A DNA stretch of 64,000 nucleotides from positions 20,550,164 to 20,614,163 of the forward strand of contig JARWKL010000005.1 of assembly GCA_029961685.1 (NCBI GenBank), in the 5' to 3' direction. Origin of the DNA: Aristolochia californica (lineage: Eukaryota > Streptophyta > Magnoliopsida > Piperales > Aristolochiaceae). The number at the start of each line of letters is the position of its first letter. Position 1 is the stretch's first letter. The translations under genes and the position numbers were made by a program. The notes beneath the pieces are model-generated. The model saw only the letters and a program-made list of their open reading frames with translations. It did no database searches and was not told the origin of the DNA. Shown one piece after another: positions 54,236 through 62,503 of the stretch.

Positions 54236-54977
54236 TTCGTTCAAAGATCGAATCCGATCATATTGTCCAATTCCAGAGATGGAATGAACAAATTGGACAA
54301 GGGATGAACACTCCCACCTTCACCACTGATCCCAGCAACAACTGGAATCAAGTGAAGTTGAGTCATGAAATAGACTCAAAATATGCATCCGTGCTTTATG
54401 CATATGGATTCATAAAAAAGATGGTACTTCACTCCACCGACTTATCAGTGTTGGAGAAAATGCCAAAGGAAATTATGGAGGCTTACAAAAGTTTCATCTC
54501 CATAACAAAGAGTAAAGGAATTCGACTTCATTTCATTTCCTGTATTGCTGAAATTGTTACTGACACAAATATGTTTCCAAGCATTTCTGTCGTGACACTT
54601 GAAGGCATCAAAGAAGGTGACGCAACTATGGAATATGATCCCAGACATGTTCCAAAAGCCAAGCCTTGCCCAGAAGCAGTCTGGCCAAATAGGCGTATCC
54701 ACGGGCTCAAGAATCTGATATAGCTCATACAACAGTTGATTCAGAAAAAGAAAAGCTTTGTCTAAAAGTTCTCCATCCCACTACGATCATCTCGAAAAGC
54801 TATAAAGAGACTCCGACTTCCGTCCAGACCAGTCTCGAAGCTATGCTGAAGAAACTCCTCGGAGGAAATATCCACTTCAGCAAAACTACAAAGGAAAGCT
54901 TCTGCCAGATGGCCCAGAAGACTTTTCCGAAGGAGCACACCTGTAAATTGTGTACAGAAAGGCAGCTGTCCGAATGA
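54236..54977 (+). pseudogene. Last viral ORF, C-terminal part (copy in left direct repeat)
   Basis: Homologous to 61,425-62,166. It is open in one frame from before 54,304 to 54,723 (139 codons from the internal ATG), with WNQVKLSHEID, YAYGFIKKM and PRHVPKAKPCPEAVW. After about 54,700 the coding-like sequence continues in another frame to TGA 54,975-54,977 and includes ETPTSVQTSLEA and a CKLC pair near the end. I do not recognise the family. Its place after the polymerase and before the intergenic promoter is that of the caulimovirus transactivator or tungrovirus P4, but I see no diagnostic motif. The 5' half is missing. Confidence 0.7.
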
Positions 54978-54990
54978 ACAGTCAGCAGCC

Positions 54991-55030
54991 ACGTCAGCAG
55001 ACTAGCTAGCAGCCGTTAAGGCCCATGACG
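54991..55030 (+). promoter_or_regulatory. as-1-like TGACG elements
   Basis: ACGTCA (54,991-54,996; reverse TGACGT) and TGACG (55,026-55,030) lie 165-205 bp upstream of a TATA box. Paired TGACG motifs are the TGA-bZIP sites of caulimovirus 35S-type promoters. Their role here is inferred from motif and position. Confidence 0.55.
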
Positions 55031-55194
55031 AAATCAAAGTCAGCAAAGGCGGCTAAAAAGTCCGCAAAGGCGGTGCCAAAAGGTAATAATGCAAGGGCAA
55101 AAATGACACGCCAAAAAGACAAAAGTTACCCTTTGTCTTTAAACACACACCTTTCAATCAAGCGTAAATGCGGAAGACATGAAAGATCTTCAGC

Positions 55195-55201
55195 TATAAA
55201 T
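55195..55201 (+). promoter_or_regulatory. TATA box of the viral pregenomic promoter (left copy)
   Basis: TATAAAT follows CTTTGTCTTTAAACACACACC and AAGATCTTCAGC, after the last ORF and before a long non-coding leader. This is the expected place of the pregenomic RNA promoter. The right copy has TATAAG at 62,498-62,503, so the left copy keeps the better box. Confidence 0.6.
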
Positions 55202-55224
55202 TCGATGCTCCTCCAAAGGTTGAG

Positions 55225-55278
55225 ACATTCGAACTTGGAGCTACATTCAAAATTGAAGCTAGATTCGAAATTGGAGCA
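55225..55278 (+). repeat. Three 18-bp tandem repeats at the leader start
   Basis: Units 55,225-55,242, 55,243-55,260 and 55,261-55,278 follow the pattern ACATTCGAACTTGGAGCT with few changes. They begin 24 bp after the TATA box and are kept in the right copy (from about 62,528). The 18-bp period would preserve reading frame if translated. Confidence 0.85.
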
Positions 55279-55647
55279 TTAGCATTCGAAGAAGAAGGCG
55301 ATTTCCGGCGATCTTTCTCCAGCAAGTTCCTCAAGCACGATATGTACTTAACAGCTGTAATGGCTGAGTAGAAAAGAGGGAACCGACCGGTGCCATGGTC
55401 TGTAACTTCGGGAGTTATGTAGCTAAGTAGTTTTTCTTTTCCCTTTTTTTTAAGGGTATGTATTTAGTTGTGTTTTTCTATATTTTGAACAATGTTTTTA
55501 TATTTTCCGCATGTTAGTAATATTGTGATTCGTACAGTATTTGTTATTATTGTTCATGTTCCGCATGTATAAATATGATCTCCATAGTTGTTGTTATTAT
55601 TGTTCATATTCCACATCTATATATATGATCTCCACAGTGTTTGTTTT

Positions 55648-55727
55648 TACTGTTCCAAAGTTACTGTTCAAAAGTACTGTTCATTTTTACTATTCATGGT
55701 TACTATTCATGTTTACTGTTCACTCGT
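55648..55727 (+). repeat. Six ~13-nt TACTGTTCA-type repeats in leader
   Basis: TACTGTTC or TACTATTC cores start at about 55,648, 55,662, 55,675, 55,689, 55,701 and 55,714, spaced 12-14 nt. The same series is in the right copy (near 62,948-63,028), so it belonged to the virus before duplication. Confidence 0.8.
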
Positions 55728-56168
55728 CAAAAAGAAATAGTATCAAAATAGTGCCAAATAGGACATAAGCTAGAGACTTGGAATTTTTTGGCTACGCTCC
55801 GAGTTAGAAAATGAAACGGAGCTATGCTCTACCCTGCGGAAGCAGCCATGGAGCCGCAATGGTTAATAGGAACGGTTTGGGGCCCTCTGGAGACCGTGAG
55901 GACCGCATCGACAGAATTGCCCACATTGGCGTAAGCTGGCAAGAATAGGGTCAAACCCCGAAGAAGTTCTAAGTAGCAGCAGAAGTCATGTTGGGCCTAT
56001 TAGATAGCTATGAAATAGACACAAACAAGTACAAAGCAGTGACATGTGGTAGGAAGCAGAGAGTGATATGATAGTGAAATGATAGGACTGTCGAAATGCA
56101 ACTGTAGGAATAGTATTGTGTGAGTCATCGATGTTTTCCGTTGCCTGTAGCTCGAGACTGACAGGTAG

Positions 56169-56449
56169 ACTTGGTTTATATGTGTCAAAGAAGTCAAAGC
56201 TTAACTTTGATTCTTTCTATTTAGGTATACATACTCCCAAACAGTTACGACCCATGCCGGTCACATCCAATGTAACATTTGTAAGGAACAAATGTACTAA
56301 TGTACCAAAGACCCCAACTGGTAGGTCAGAAGGAACTCAACGGTCCTTCTTACGACACCGTGTTGAAAATTGGACACACAAATGTTTGTCCAATAATAGG
56401 CTATCCACATGGATGACATGACAAGAATAATCCAATATTAAATAATATA
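56169..56449 (+). other. Viral segment between leader and first ORF
   Basis: At 56,169 the left copy leaves homology with the right copy and has its only occurrence in the window. It begins CTTGGTTTATATGTGTC and includes a pyrimidine-rich TTCTTTCTATTTAG followed by GTATACATAC. A frame runs without stops to 56,421, with a basic composition (KTPTGRSEGTQRSF). It may be the 5' part of the first viral ORF or the leader end next to it. TTCTATTTAG resembles a 3' splice site, but splicing cannot be judged from sequence alone. Confidence 0.45.
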
Positions 56450-56842
56450 ATGGATTTAGTTGGTGATATGCATCACAGCTTCTTTATGAAAAGATGCTGG
56501 GAAAAATACACCCCAGAAAACGTTGCTTTCCTATGCATAGGAATAGAGAGTGACGTTAATGAACAAGTACAGAAACTCAAGAGAAGAATTAATGCCCATC
56601 TTGAGGTACTTAAAACAGGAAATACTGAAGAAACAATACGTTTCCTTACAGATCTACAAAGCTATGTGGATCAAGAAATAAATACTTCTAGGATCTTAGA
56701 ACCTATCCGAGAAGCGAAAATAAGAATGGTTAACAACAAACCATGTAAAAAGGAGTTACAAGAAGTAATTTGCAAAATATCTTCTGTAAAAACTCATCAA
56801 GGAACAGATAGATATTGTCTTATACGAGACATCTGCGCTTAA
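56450..56842 (+). pseudogene. N-terminal region of the movement-protein ORF or separate ORF 1
   Basis: An open frame of 130 codons from ATG 56,450. It is mixed-charge and probably helical, with QVQKLKRRINAHLEVLK and RFLTDLQSYVDQEI. The frame ends with TAA 56,840-56,842, but coding-like sequence continues in another frame (from about 56,833: NEELRELVIQHI, LNQLERLIEILFQKLEE) to a stop near 56,980. That suggests one or two indels and a longer original protein. I do not recognise a family. It is either the N-part of the movement protein ORF or a small first ORF. Confidence 0.5.
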
Positions 56843-56974
56843 CTCAAAATGAGGAATTGAGAGAACTAGTTATACAACACATCTCTCCTTTCATCACCTT
56901 GAATCAATTGGAACGATTGATTGAAATCCTGTTCCAAAAATTAGAAGAGACCTCAACTCATCTAAAATTCCTAA

Positions 56975-57931
56975 GTGTCTAAACAAATAGGAATAGAATG
57001 TACTTCTCTCCAAAACAGTGTTCATATACATCATGAAACACAGGGAGAATATGATGAACATCCTAATCAAATGCAGGATGGACAAAAGTGGACAATAAGT
57101 ATCCCTCGGATAACTGAAGTCTACAAAAAATATTGGATTGAATTCCAAAAGAAATCCTTCATCTTCCAAAAGGAACTATCTATAGAAATATAGGATACCG
57201 ACTCAGGTACTTTCTTCTACAGATTATTAAGTGAATCTGACTTAGCTAAGCTAAAAAGATTCAAATATGTCCATTATGGACTAGTTCGTATAGGATTAGA
57301 CCTCTTAATACGAATCAATCAGAATTTACCCTTCATAGCAGCTATAGTAGATAACTCTGTGAAGAATAATTTTGAAAAAGCCCTACTCAGAGGAGTTAGA
57401 GCAAACTTAGGATTAGGCCCAGTATCCTTTACAACATGGCCCAATCTAAACATAGATTTAGAAGAGAAGCACATCTAAGATACCTTGTCCCTAAAAATCT
57501 ATATAGACAACTGATAGAAAAATGGGATTCAACCAGGAAGAAGAATTATGAGCATACTTGTATGCATAGTAGCCCGAGGAATCTACACTGGAAAGGTTCC
57601 AATTAAAGATTCAAAGAAACTCACAGAATTAGCCAAAAACATTGGTTATTCAAAAAAGTTGACCATAGAAGAACTCGACCCTAGAGAGTTAACATGGCCA
57701 ATAGAATGGGTAGTCCAACCTTTGGCACCCAGACACCTTCCCCTCTCTCGAAAAACCATAAAGGAGATAGAAGGAAAACTAGTAATCACAAACACTAGAT
57801 CCAGCTTTTCCATCGAACAGGACATACCCTCTACCTCAACAAGTAGAACTTCAAATAGTTCCCGTTTCGAAGGAATAGGAAATCCAAGGCCCAATGGTTA
57901 TGTTCCTCTTCACATAGATGATGGCACATAA
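56975..57931 (+). pseudogene. Movement protein (30K superfamily), broken
   Basis: The core reads YVHYGLVRIGLDLLIR, then a hydrophobic stretch with FIAAIVDNS and GPVSFTTWPNLNIDL (about 57,265-57,460), typical of the caulimovirid 30K movement domain, which opens plasmodesmata for cell-to-cell spread. Upstream, 56,975-57,190 has WTISIPRITEVYKKYW. The C-part 57,548-57,931 has ARGIYTGKVP, ELTWPIEWVVQP and a Ser/Thr-rich tail. The frame is cut by TAG 57,191-57,193, TAA 57,476-57,478 and TGA TAG at 57,512-57,517. Coding-like sequence between 57,470 and 57,545 lies in another frame, so two compensating indels are likely. The ORF ends at TAA 57,931, overlapping P2 by 14 nt. Confidence 0.82.
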
Positions 57932-58338
57932 CCCATACAAAGCCTTAGGTCCACCTATAGAAAATAATGACATCGTCATCAATTCCAATCAAACCTTAGA
58001 GTCTTTTGGTAAGACCCTTAATAGGTTAAAACAAACTGTTGAAAACCTCCAACAGAAAACAGATTTCCTCTTTGATGAACATAAACATAGAGAAATAATA
58101 AAGTGTCAAAACATCCTAGAAAAAATTCTAGAAAAGATTGACCATGGAAATAGTCCCGTTTTCTTCAAAGAATTAATAGAACTTAAGACAAAGTTTAGAT
58201 GATCTAAACAAAGATAAAATGCAAGAACTTTTGACAGAAGTGTTGGCATTAAAAGAACATCTAGGTTCAAAAGAACGTCTAGGTTCTCCAGGTCCATCAA
58301 GGTATAAAACACCTTTTACACCTTGGACACCAGAATGA
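57918..58338 (+). pseudogene. P2: coiled-coil-like viral ORF with one frameshift
   Basis: ATG ATG at 57,918/57,921 overlaps the movement-protein end. The first 94 codons are open to TGA 58,202 and are rich in heptad-like Leu/Ile: LESFGKTLNRLKQTVENLQQ, then KCQNILEKILEKI. Near 58,185-58,200 coding-like sequence moves to another frame (LLTEVLALKEHLGS, then a Pro-rich PSRYKTPFTPW) and ends with TGA 58,336-58,338, which overlaps the next ATG as ATGA. A short tandem repeat AAAGAACATCTAGGTTC/AAAGAACGTCTAGGTTC lies at about 58,252-58,287. The position matches the aphid-factor/virion-associated protein slots of caulimoviruses. The function is not established. Confidence 0.68.
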
Positions 58339-58550
58339 TCTATAAAAAGAAACTTTTAGATCGTTTAAAATTAAAAAGAGAAAGCCTTGACCTCGCTTTA
58401 CTCCAAAGAAATATTCTTCAGCCAGAAGATAATACAATCCTAGCAATGGTATGGTATTACTATTTTTGGGAAAGATATTCTGATCGCATCTACAACCTCA
58501 GATGCAAGATCAAGAACATTAAAAGAATGCTAAACCTTTTAGCTTTGTAA
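58335..58550 (+). CDS. P3a: small viral ORF, 71 codons (intact)
   Basis: ATG 58,335 is used because it overlaps the upstream stop as ATGA and makes the protein align with P3b from residue 1; an in-frame TTG lies 12 nt upstream. The protein is basic, with aromatic residues in the middle (WYYYFW, residues 40-45) and a C-terminal helix-like basic stretch (KIKNIKRMLNLLAL). Ungapped alignment with P3b, also 71 aa, gives 24 identical positions, including LLD at 7-9, Y41, W45, R47, R51, L55, IK at 59-60, R64 and LAL at the end. The function is unknown; it could be a virion-associated or nucleic-acid-binding protein. TAA ends one base before the P3b ATG. Confidence 0.72.
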   Translation: MIYKKKLLDRLKLKRESLDLALLQRNILQPEDNTILAMVWYYYFWERYSDRIYNLRCKIKNIKRMLNLLAL

Positions 58551-58551
58551 A

Positions 58552-58767
58552 ATGATCTGTAGAGCAAGACTACTAGATCAACTTCATCTGGTACGGTCAA
58601 TACAAGCCCAAAATTGGCAAGCCAGAGAAACTCTTACACTAGTAAATGAAACCGATATAGCTTATCAAGCATATCTGAATGAATGGTGGAGATTAACCCG
58701 TAGAGAAATTCTACTATGGTATCTAATAAAAAAGGTCCAACGGAAGCTCCAAGAATTAGCTCTATGA
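58552..58767 (+). CDS. P3b: small viral ORF, 71 codons, paralogue of P3a (intact)
   Basis: Same length as P3a and alignable without gaps. It begins MICRARLLDQL, has a Trp-rich middle (NEWWRLTRREILLWY, residues 43-57) and ends KKVQRKLQELAL. Composition is basic and amphipathic, without a signal peptide or Cys motif. The ATG is one base after the P3a stop, and its TGA (58,765-58,767) overlaps the coat-protein ATG as ATGA. A tandem duplication of one small ORF followed by divergence explains the pair. The function is unknown. Both remain open while every larger viral ORF is broken, but small ORFs escape damage more easily by chance. Confidence 0.72.
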   Translation: MICRARLLDQLHLVRSIQAQNWQARETLTLVNETDIAYQAYLNEWWRLTRREILLWYLIKKVQRKLQELAL

Positions 58768-60510
58768 CAGAGTTTTTCTATTTAATGGATATGGAAACTC
58801 CATTACCATTAGGCCTTCCTGACATCACCGAATGAGTTAAAACCCTAGCGTACCTTGCAACACCATGCATAGCACCTAGAAGAAAAAAAGGATCCATCAC
58901 CACCTGCTTTTAGGATCGCTTCAAAAGCATCATCCTCCACCGATGATGAAGTTTATGCAGAATATAATACCTTCGGTCGCCAACCGATTTATTATGTTCA
59001 AGAGGAAAAACCTTCCTCTAGTAAACAACAAGAAGAGCAACAAGACAGTGAACCAAAAGCCTGGGAATCTGATGAAGTTGTAGAAGAAAATACCAAGAAA
59101 ATAGACTACTCTGCTAAAGACAAAAAGGCATATGATCCTGGTAAAATATTTCGAATGCTTCATGGTAGCGACCATTTTGAAGCAGAAACTTCAAGGGTAC
59201 GAGACACCCACATGGAAGATAACTTCCGAAATCGTACTGTGGTTCACCCGCAAGAACGAGAAAGTTTCTCCCACTCAAAAATATCCCTGGGAGGACTAAG
59301 GTATTCGACAAAATACACAAATGTCAATCCTTCAAATGCTACTAAGGGACACCAAACCATAGATAGCATAAACCCTTTTGGATTATACCACAACTTGGAT
59401 TGCCCCAAGGATGGAGAAAAGGTCCTTAAAGATTGGGAAAGAAGCATGAGCAATGCTGCAAATATACATGAGTCTTGGAATCAAGAATCAGCATTTAATT
59501 TCTTTACCCATGCTTTACAGGGTAATGTAGCTCATTGGTGGGACAACCTTCCCGAAGACCAAAAACGAGCTAATACCTCAATATCGATAGCCAATATCTT
59601 GAAAGGATTACTAGCTAAGATATAAAAGGAATTTCTAGGAATACATCCAACCCTAGAAGCCTACAATGATTGTACTAAACAAAGAAAACGTTTTGAAACT
59701 CTTCAGAAATTAAACAAGTTACAAATCTGTAACATTTGTTTTTATGCGAACTATCACTGCGAGTTTGCAAGTTACTTCTATAAACTGCAAAAAGAAGACC
59801 AGAAACCTTATCTGTCTATCTTTTATGCAAAATTGCCAGCACCATTTGCACATGTAGCTGAAAAAGACTACATTACAAAATATTGGCAAAATAATCCAGA
59901 ACATGGTACTTTAACCATGGATAATTTCCTAAACATTGATACTTTAGGAAGAAGACATCGATTTGTACAAGACATGTTGGCAAATCTTTGTGAAACCCAA
60001 AAACTACAAAAGAAAAGTAGTAAGGCAAATAAACAAACATTATGTTGTTCAAACCAGAACAAAAATGTAGAAGCTTATGGTTGTAAAACCACCTCCCATA
60101 AGCAACGAAAATATCCTAAGAAATTTCAACAGAAAAAATTTAGGATACAAAAAAGTTCTACGACCAGGTATACTCCTAAAACAAGATACTTTAAGAAAAG
60201 AAGAAATTCTGGCCCTACCACATCCAGTAAAGGGTCAAATGCATATTGCCCAAAGGGGAAAACCCCAAGCAAATGCAAATGCTGGATATGCCAGAAAGAA
60301 GGACATTTTGCAAAAGATTGTCCAAATGATAAACAACAACGGCGGTACAGTACTTACATGTTACTGGCCGAATAAAATGGATTGGAAATTGACCATTATG
60401 ATGACATCCAGTCAAGAGATGAGGTCTATGTACTTCATCTAGAAACTGAGTCTTCCTCCTCAGAAAACTCAAAAAATATGAGTGACTCTTCAGGCACACC
60501 CTTAGCCTAA
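58764..60510 (+). pseudogene. Coat protein, full-length but broken (copy 2)
   Basis: This is the only copy with N- and C-parts in natural order. Start ATG 58,764; tail TAA 60,508-60,510. The N-part is acidic/Gln-rich, with a core (HFEAETS, AHWWDN, then FYKLQKEDQKPYLSIFY and AEKDYITKYW), a Lys/Arg-rich region (about 60,090-60,215), a complete CCHC knuckle CWICQKEGHFAKDC (near 60,280-60,322), and a Ser/Glu-rich C-tail. Damage: TGA near 58,833 with an indel after it, TAG near 58,880, TAA near 59,622 and TAA near 60,373. The long open stretches are 59,155-59,625 and 59,833-60,375. The protein would package viral DNA, with the knuckle and basic region binding nucleic acid. Confidence 0.9.
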
Positions 60511-60682
60511 TATTCGCTTATGCTTTTGCCTTTCCGATCTACAAATGGCAGCCAGCGTGGTGATTTATATCCCACTATTGTCGTAAACTTTCTCTGCAAT
60601 TCATCCTGCATTTATAGAGAACTTTATAATTAACCTGATACTCTTACAACTTGAGAATTTTCTTGCGTTACAGACAGGTAAA
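60511..60682 (+). other. Polymerase-deletion scar / pre-ORF spacer
   Basis: After the coat protein this copy lacks the protease-RT-RNase H ORF, which starts at the coat-protein stop in copy 1 (52,576). Coat-protein homology is lost just after CTCTTCAGGCAC (about 60,495). The spacer contains AT-rich TTTATAGAG and CTTTATAATT and ends TGCGTTACAGACAGGTAAAATGG before the next ORF. It may be the natural gap between polymerase and last ORF, possibly with a minor promoter, but nothing here proves that. Confidence 0.55.
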
Positions 60683-60730
60683 ATGGATCCCCTCAGCAGC
60701 ACCCTGATGGACCTAGCAGCAACAATTGCC

Positions 60731-60782
60731 ACGGTATTGCTCTCAACCCTACACTCACGGTATTGCTCTCAACCCTACAGTC
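60731..60782 (+). repeat. 26-bp tandem duplication, frameshifting
   Basis: ACGGTATTGCTCTCAACCCT and the following ACACTC/ACAGTC are present twice in a row, with one mismatch near the end. 26 is not a multiple of three, so the duplication breaks the ORF it lies in. Confidence 0.93.
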
Positions 60783-60927
60783 ACTATTCGATAGTCTTTT
60801 AGTTCTTTGAGAATGAGGAGTCATACATAAGAATTGTGCCCGTTACGGGTTAAGTGGAGAAGTCTTACAACTCAAGGTTAAAGAATTAAAAGAACTCACT
60901 CAACGGCATGAAATGCCAAGCTCCTCC

Positions 60928-61215
60928 GGGACTTCTACCGGATCTCCATCACGAGAAAAGGAAGCTACAACGTCAGCTAATCAGCAGACGAATGACTTTA
61001 GTGTTTTGATCAACACAAGCCGACCCGGGATTTCTACCGATTATGCCAGGCATGAGAAGGAAATCACAACCCAATCTTCTATGAAGATAGGGCAATCAAG
61101 GATTTCTACCTGCCCGTCTAGAGCTGGAAAGGAAACCTTAACGATTTCGTTGAAATCGGAATCAGGGACTTCTACCTGTCAGTCTCGAGCTGAAAAGGAA
61201 GTCTTAACGGATCCA
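60928..61215 (+). repeat. Four imperfect protein-coding repeats in the last ORF
   Basis: GGGACTTCTACC-like cores begin near 60,928, 61,027, 61,099 and 61,164, each followed about 24-27 nt later by GA(A/G)AAGGAA-like sequence (KE). Spacings of about 99, 72 and 66 nt are multiples of three, so the repeats keep frame and give a G/R-[TI]-S-T ... K-E unit of about 22-33 residues. Confidence 0.78.
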
Positions 61216-62179
61216 TCCCTGATGGAAACAGACTTGTCTAGTAATGAGAAATCATTCAAGAAAAAATTGGTTACCCCGTCTGAGTTTACAAGATTGAAAA
61301 GCCTAAATAAACCAGATAAAAGTAGTTTTAATGAGTTTGAGTTTTTAAAGAAATTTAAACCTTTAAAACTTTAGGACATTTTGTCAGAGGAATCCTCGCT
61401 ACGCCCTCAAAAGGTGGACGACTCTTCGTTCAAAGATCGAATCCGATCATACTGTCCAATTCCAGAGATGGAATGAACAAATTGGACAAGGGATGAACAC
61501 TCCCTTCTTCACCACTGAGCCCAACAACAGTTGGAATCAAGTGAAGCTGAGTCATGAAATAGACTCAAAATATGCATCCGTGCTTTATGCATATGGATTC
61601 ATAAAACAAATGGTACTTCACTCCACCGACTTATCAGTGTTGGAGAAAATGTCAAAGGAAATTATGGAGGCTTGCAAAAGTTTCATCTCCATAACAAAGA
61701 GTAAAGGAATTTGACTTCATTTCGTTTCCTGTATTGCTGAAATTGTTACTGACACAAAGATGTTTCCAAGCATTTCAGTCGTGACACTTGAAGGCATCAA
61801 AGAAGGTGCCACAAATATGGAATATGATCCCAGACATGTTCCAAAAGCCAAGCCTTGCCCAGAAGCAGTCTGGCAAACCAGGCGTATCCGCAGGTTCAAG
61901 AATCTGATACAGCTCATACAACAGCTGATTCAGAAAAAGAAAAGCTTGTCTACAAGACCTCTATCCCACTAACGATCGTCTCTAAAAGCTATAAAGAGAC
62001 TCCGACTTCTGTCCAGACCAGTCTCGAAGCTACGCTAAAGAAACTCCTCGGAGGAAATATCCCCTTCAGCAAAACAACAAAGGAAAGCTTCTGCTAGATG
62101 GCCCAGAAGACTTTTCCGAAGGAGCACACCTGTAAATTGTGCACAGAAAGGCAGCGGTCCGAATGAACAGTCAGCAGCC

Positions 62180-62345
62180 ACGTCAGCAGACTAGTCAGTA
62201 GTCGTTAAGGCCCACGACGATATCAAAGTCAGCAAAGGTGGCTAAAAAGTTCGCAAAGGCGGCTACAAATGTCATCAATGACGGCTACACCAAGTCAACA
62301 AAGATGGCTAAAAAAGATTCCTGCACGTCATCATCATGATGTCAC
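62180..62345 (+). promoter_or_regulatory. Cluster of TGACG/ACGTCA motifs (right promoter)
   Basis: CACGTCAG (62,180-62,187), TGACGG (62,279-62,284), CACGTCA (62,324-62,330) and a GATGTCAC variant (62,338-62,345) lie 155-320 bp upstream of the TATA-like box. The left promoter lacks the middle part of this region. TGACG motifs are as-1-type TGA-bZIP sites in known pararetrovirus promoters; activity here is inferred. Confidence 0.5.
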
Positions 62346-62497
62346 AAGCAAAAAGACATTTCTACCCCTGCTTTCGGTGCTGAAAGGTAATAATGCAAGG
62401 GCAAAAATGACACGCCAAAAAGACAAAAGTTACCCTTTGTCTTTAAACACACACCTTCAATCAAGGGTAAAAGCGAAAGACATGAAAGATCTTCAGC

Positions 62498-62503
62498 TAT
62501 AAG
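62498..62503 (+). promoter_or_regulatory. TATA-like box of the right viral promoter
   Basis: TATAAG in the same context as TATAAAT at 55,195 (AAGATCTTCAGC before it). The change from A to G at the sixth base probably weakens it. Confidence 0.45.

Larger units (their letters stand above)
54236..56168 (+). repeat. Left ~2-kb direct repeat of the viral element
   Basis: It matches 61,425-63,472 in the same orientation, offset 7,189 bp at the left end. Both carry the last-ORF C-part, the promoter and the long leader. The main difference is a segment of about 120 bp near 62,260-62,380 that is absent here. Repeated ends around one set of genes are expected from a tandem or over-length integrated circular viral genome. 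Confidence 0.9.
55202..56168 (+). other. Viral intergenic region / long leader (left copy)
   Basis: Non-coding DNA after the TATA box, shared with about 62,504-63,472. It contains the 18-bp repeats, a T-rich stretch, two 50-bp units (55,541-55,640; TTATTGTTCATRTTCCRCAT...ATATGATCTCCA), about six TACTRTTCA units near 55,648-55,727, and a GC-richer part (CGGTTTGGGGCCCTCTGGAGACC). Caulimovirid leaders are long and structured, with short uORFs. Short open frames here, such as 55,541-55,768, are low-complexity and I do not call them genes. Confidence 0.7.
60683..62166 (+). pseudogene. Last viral ORF (copy in right direct repeat), broken
   Basis: A likely start is ATG 60,683 (MDPLSSTLMDLAA). A 26-bp tandem duplication (60,731-60,756 and 60,757-60,782) shifts the frame, and stops follow to about 60,900. 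It is open from about 60,913 to 61,374, a Ser/Thr-rich segment with four imperfect repeats of the form G-[TI]-S-T...K-E (see repeat feature) and a basic end (FKKKLVTP, KFKPLKL). A frame change near 61,374 leads to the C-part shared with 54,236-54,977. In this copy that part has a TGA near 61,713 and the same frame change near 61,870-61,970. The C-end has a CKLC pair and stops at TGA 62,164-62,166. Family not recognised; by position, a transactivator or P4-like protein. Confidence 0.68.

Noticed and set aside
55025..55282. Lys-rich 85-codon open frame in the viral intergenic region
   Set aside because: It covers the promoter and TATA box and is only partly kept in the second copy; the composition reflects AAG/GCA-rich repeats.
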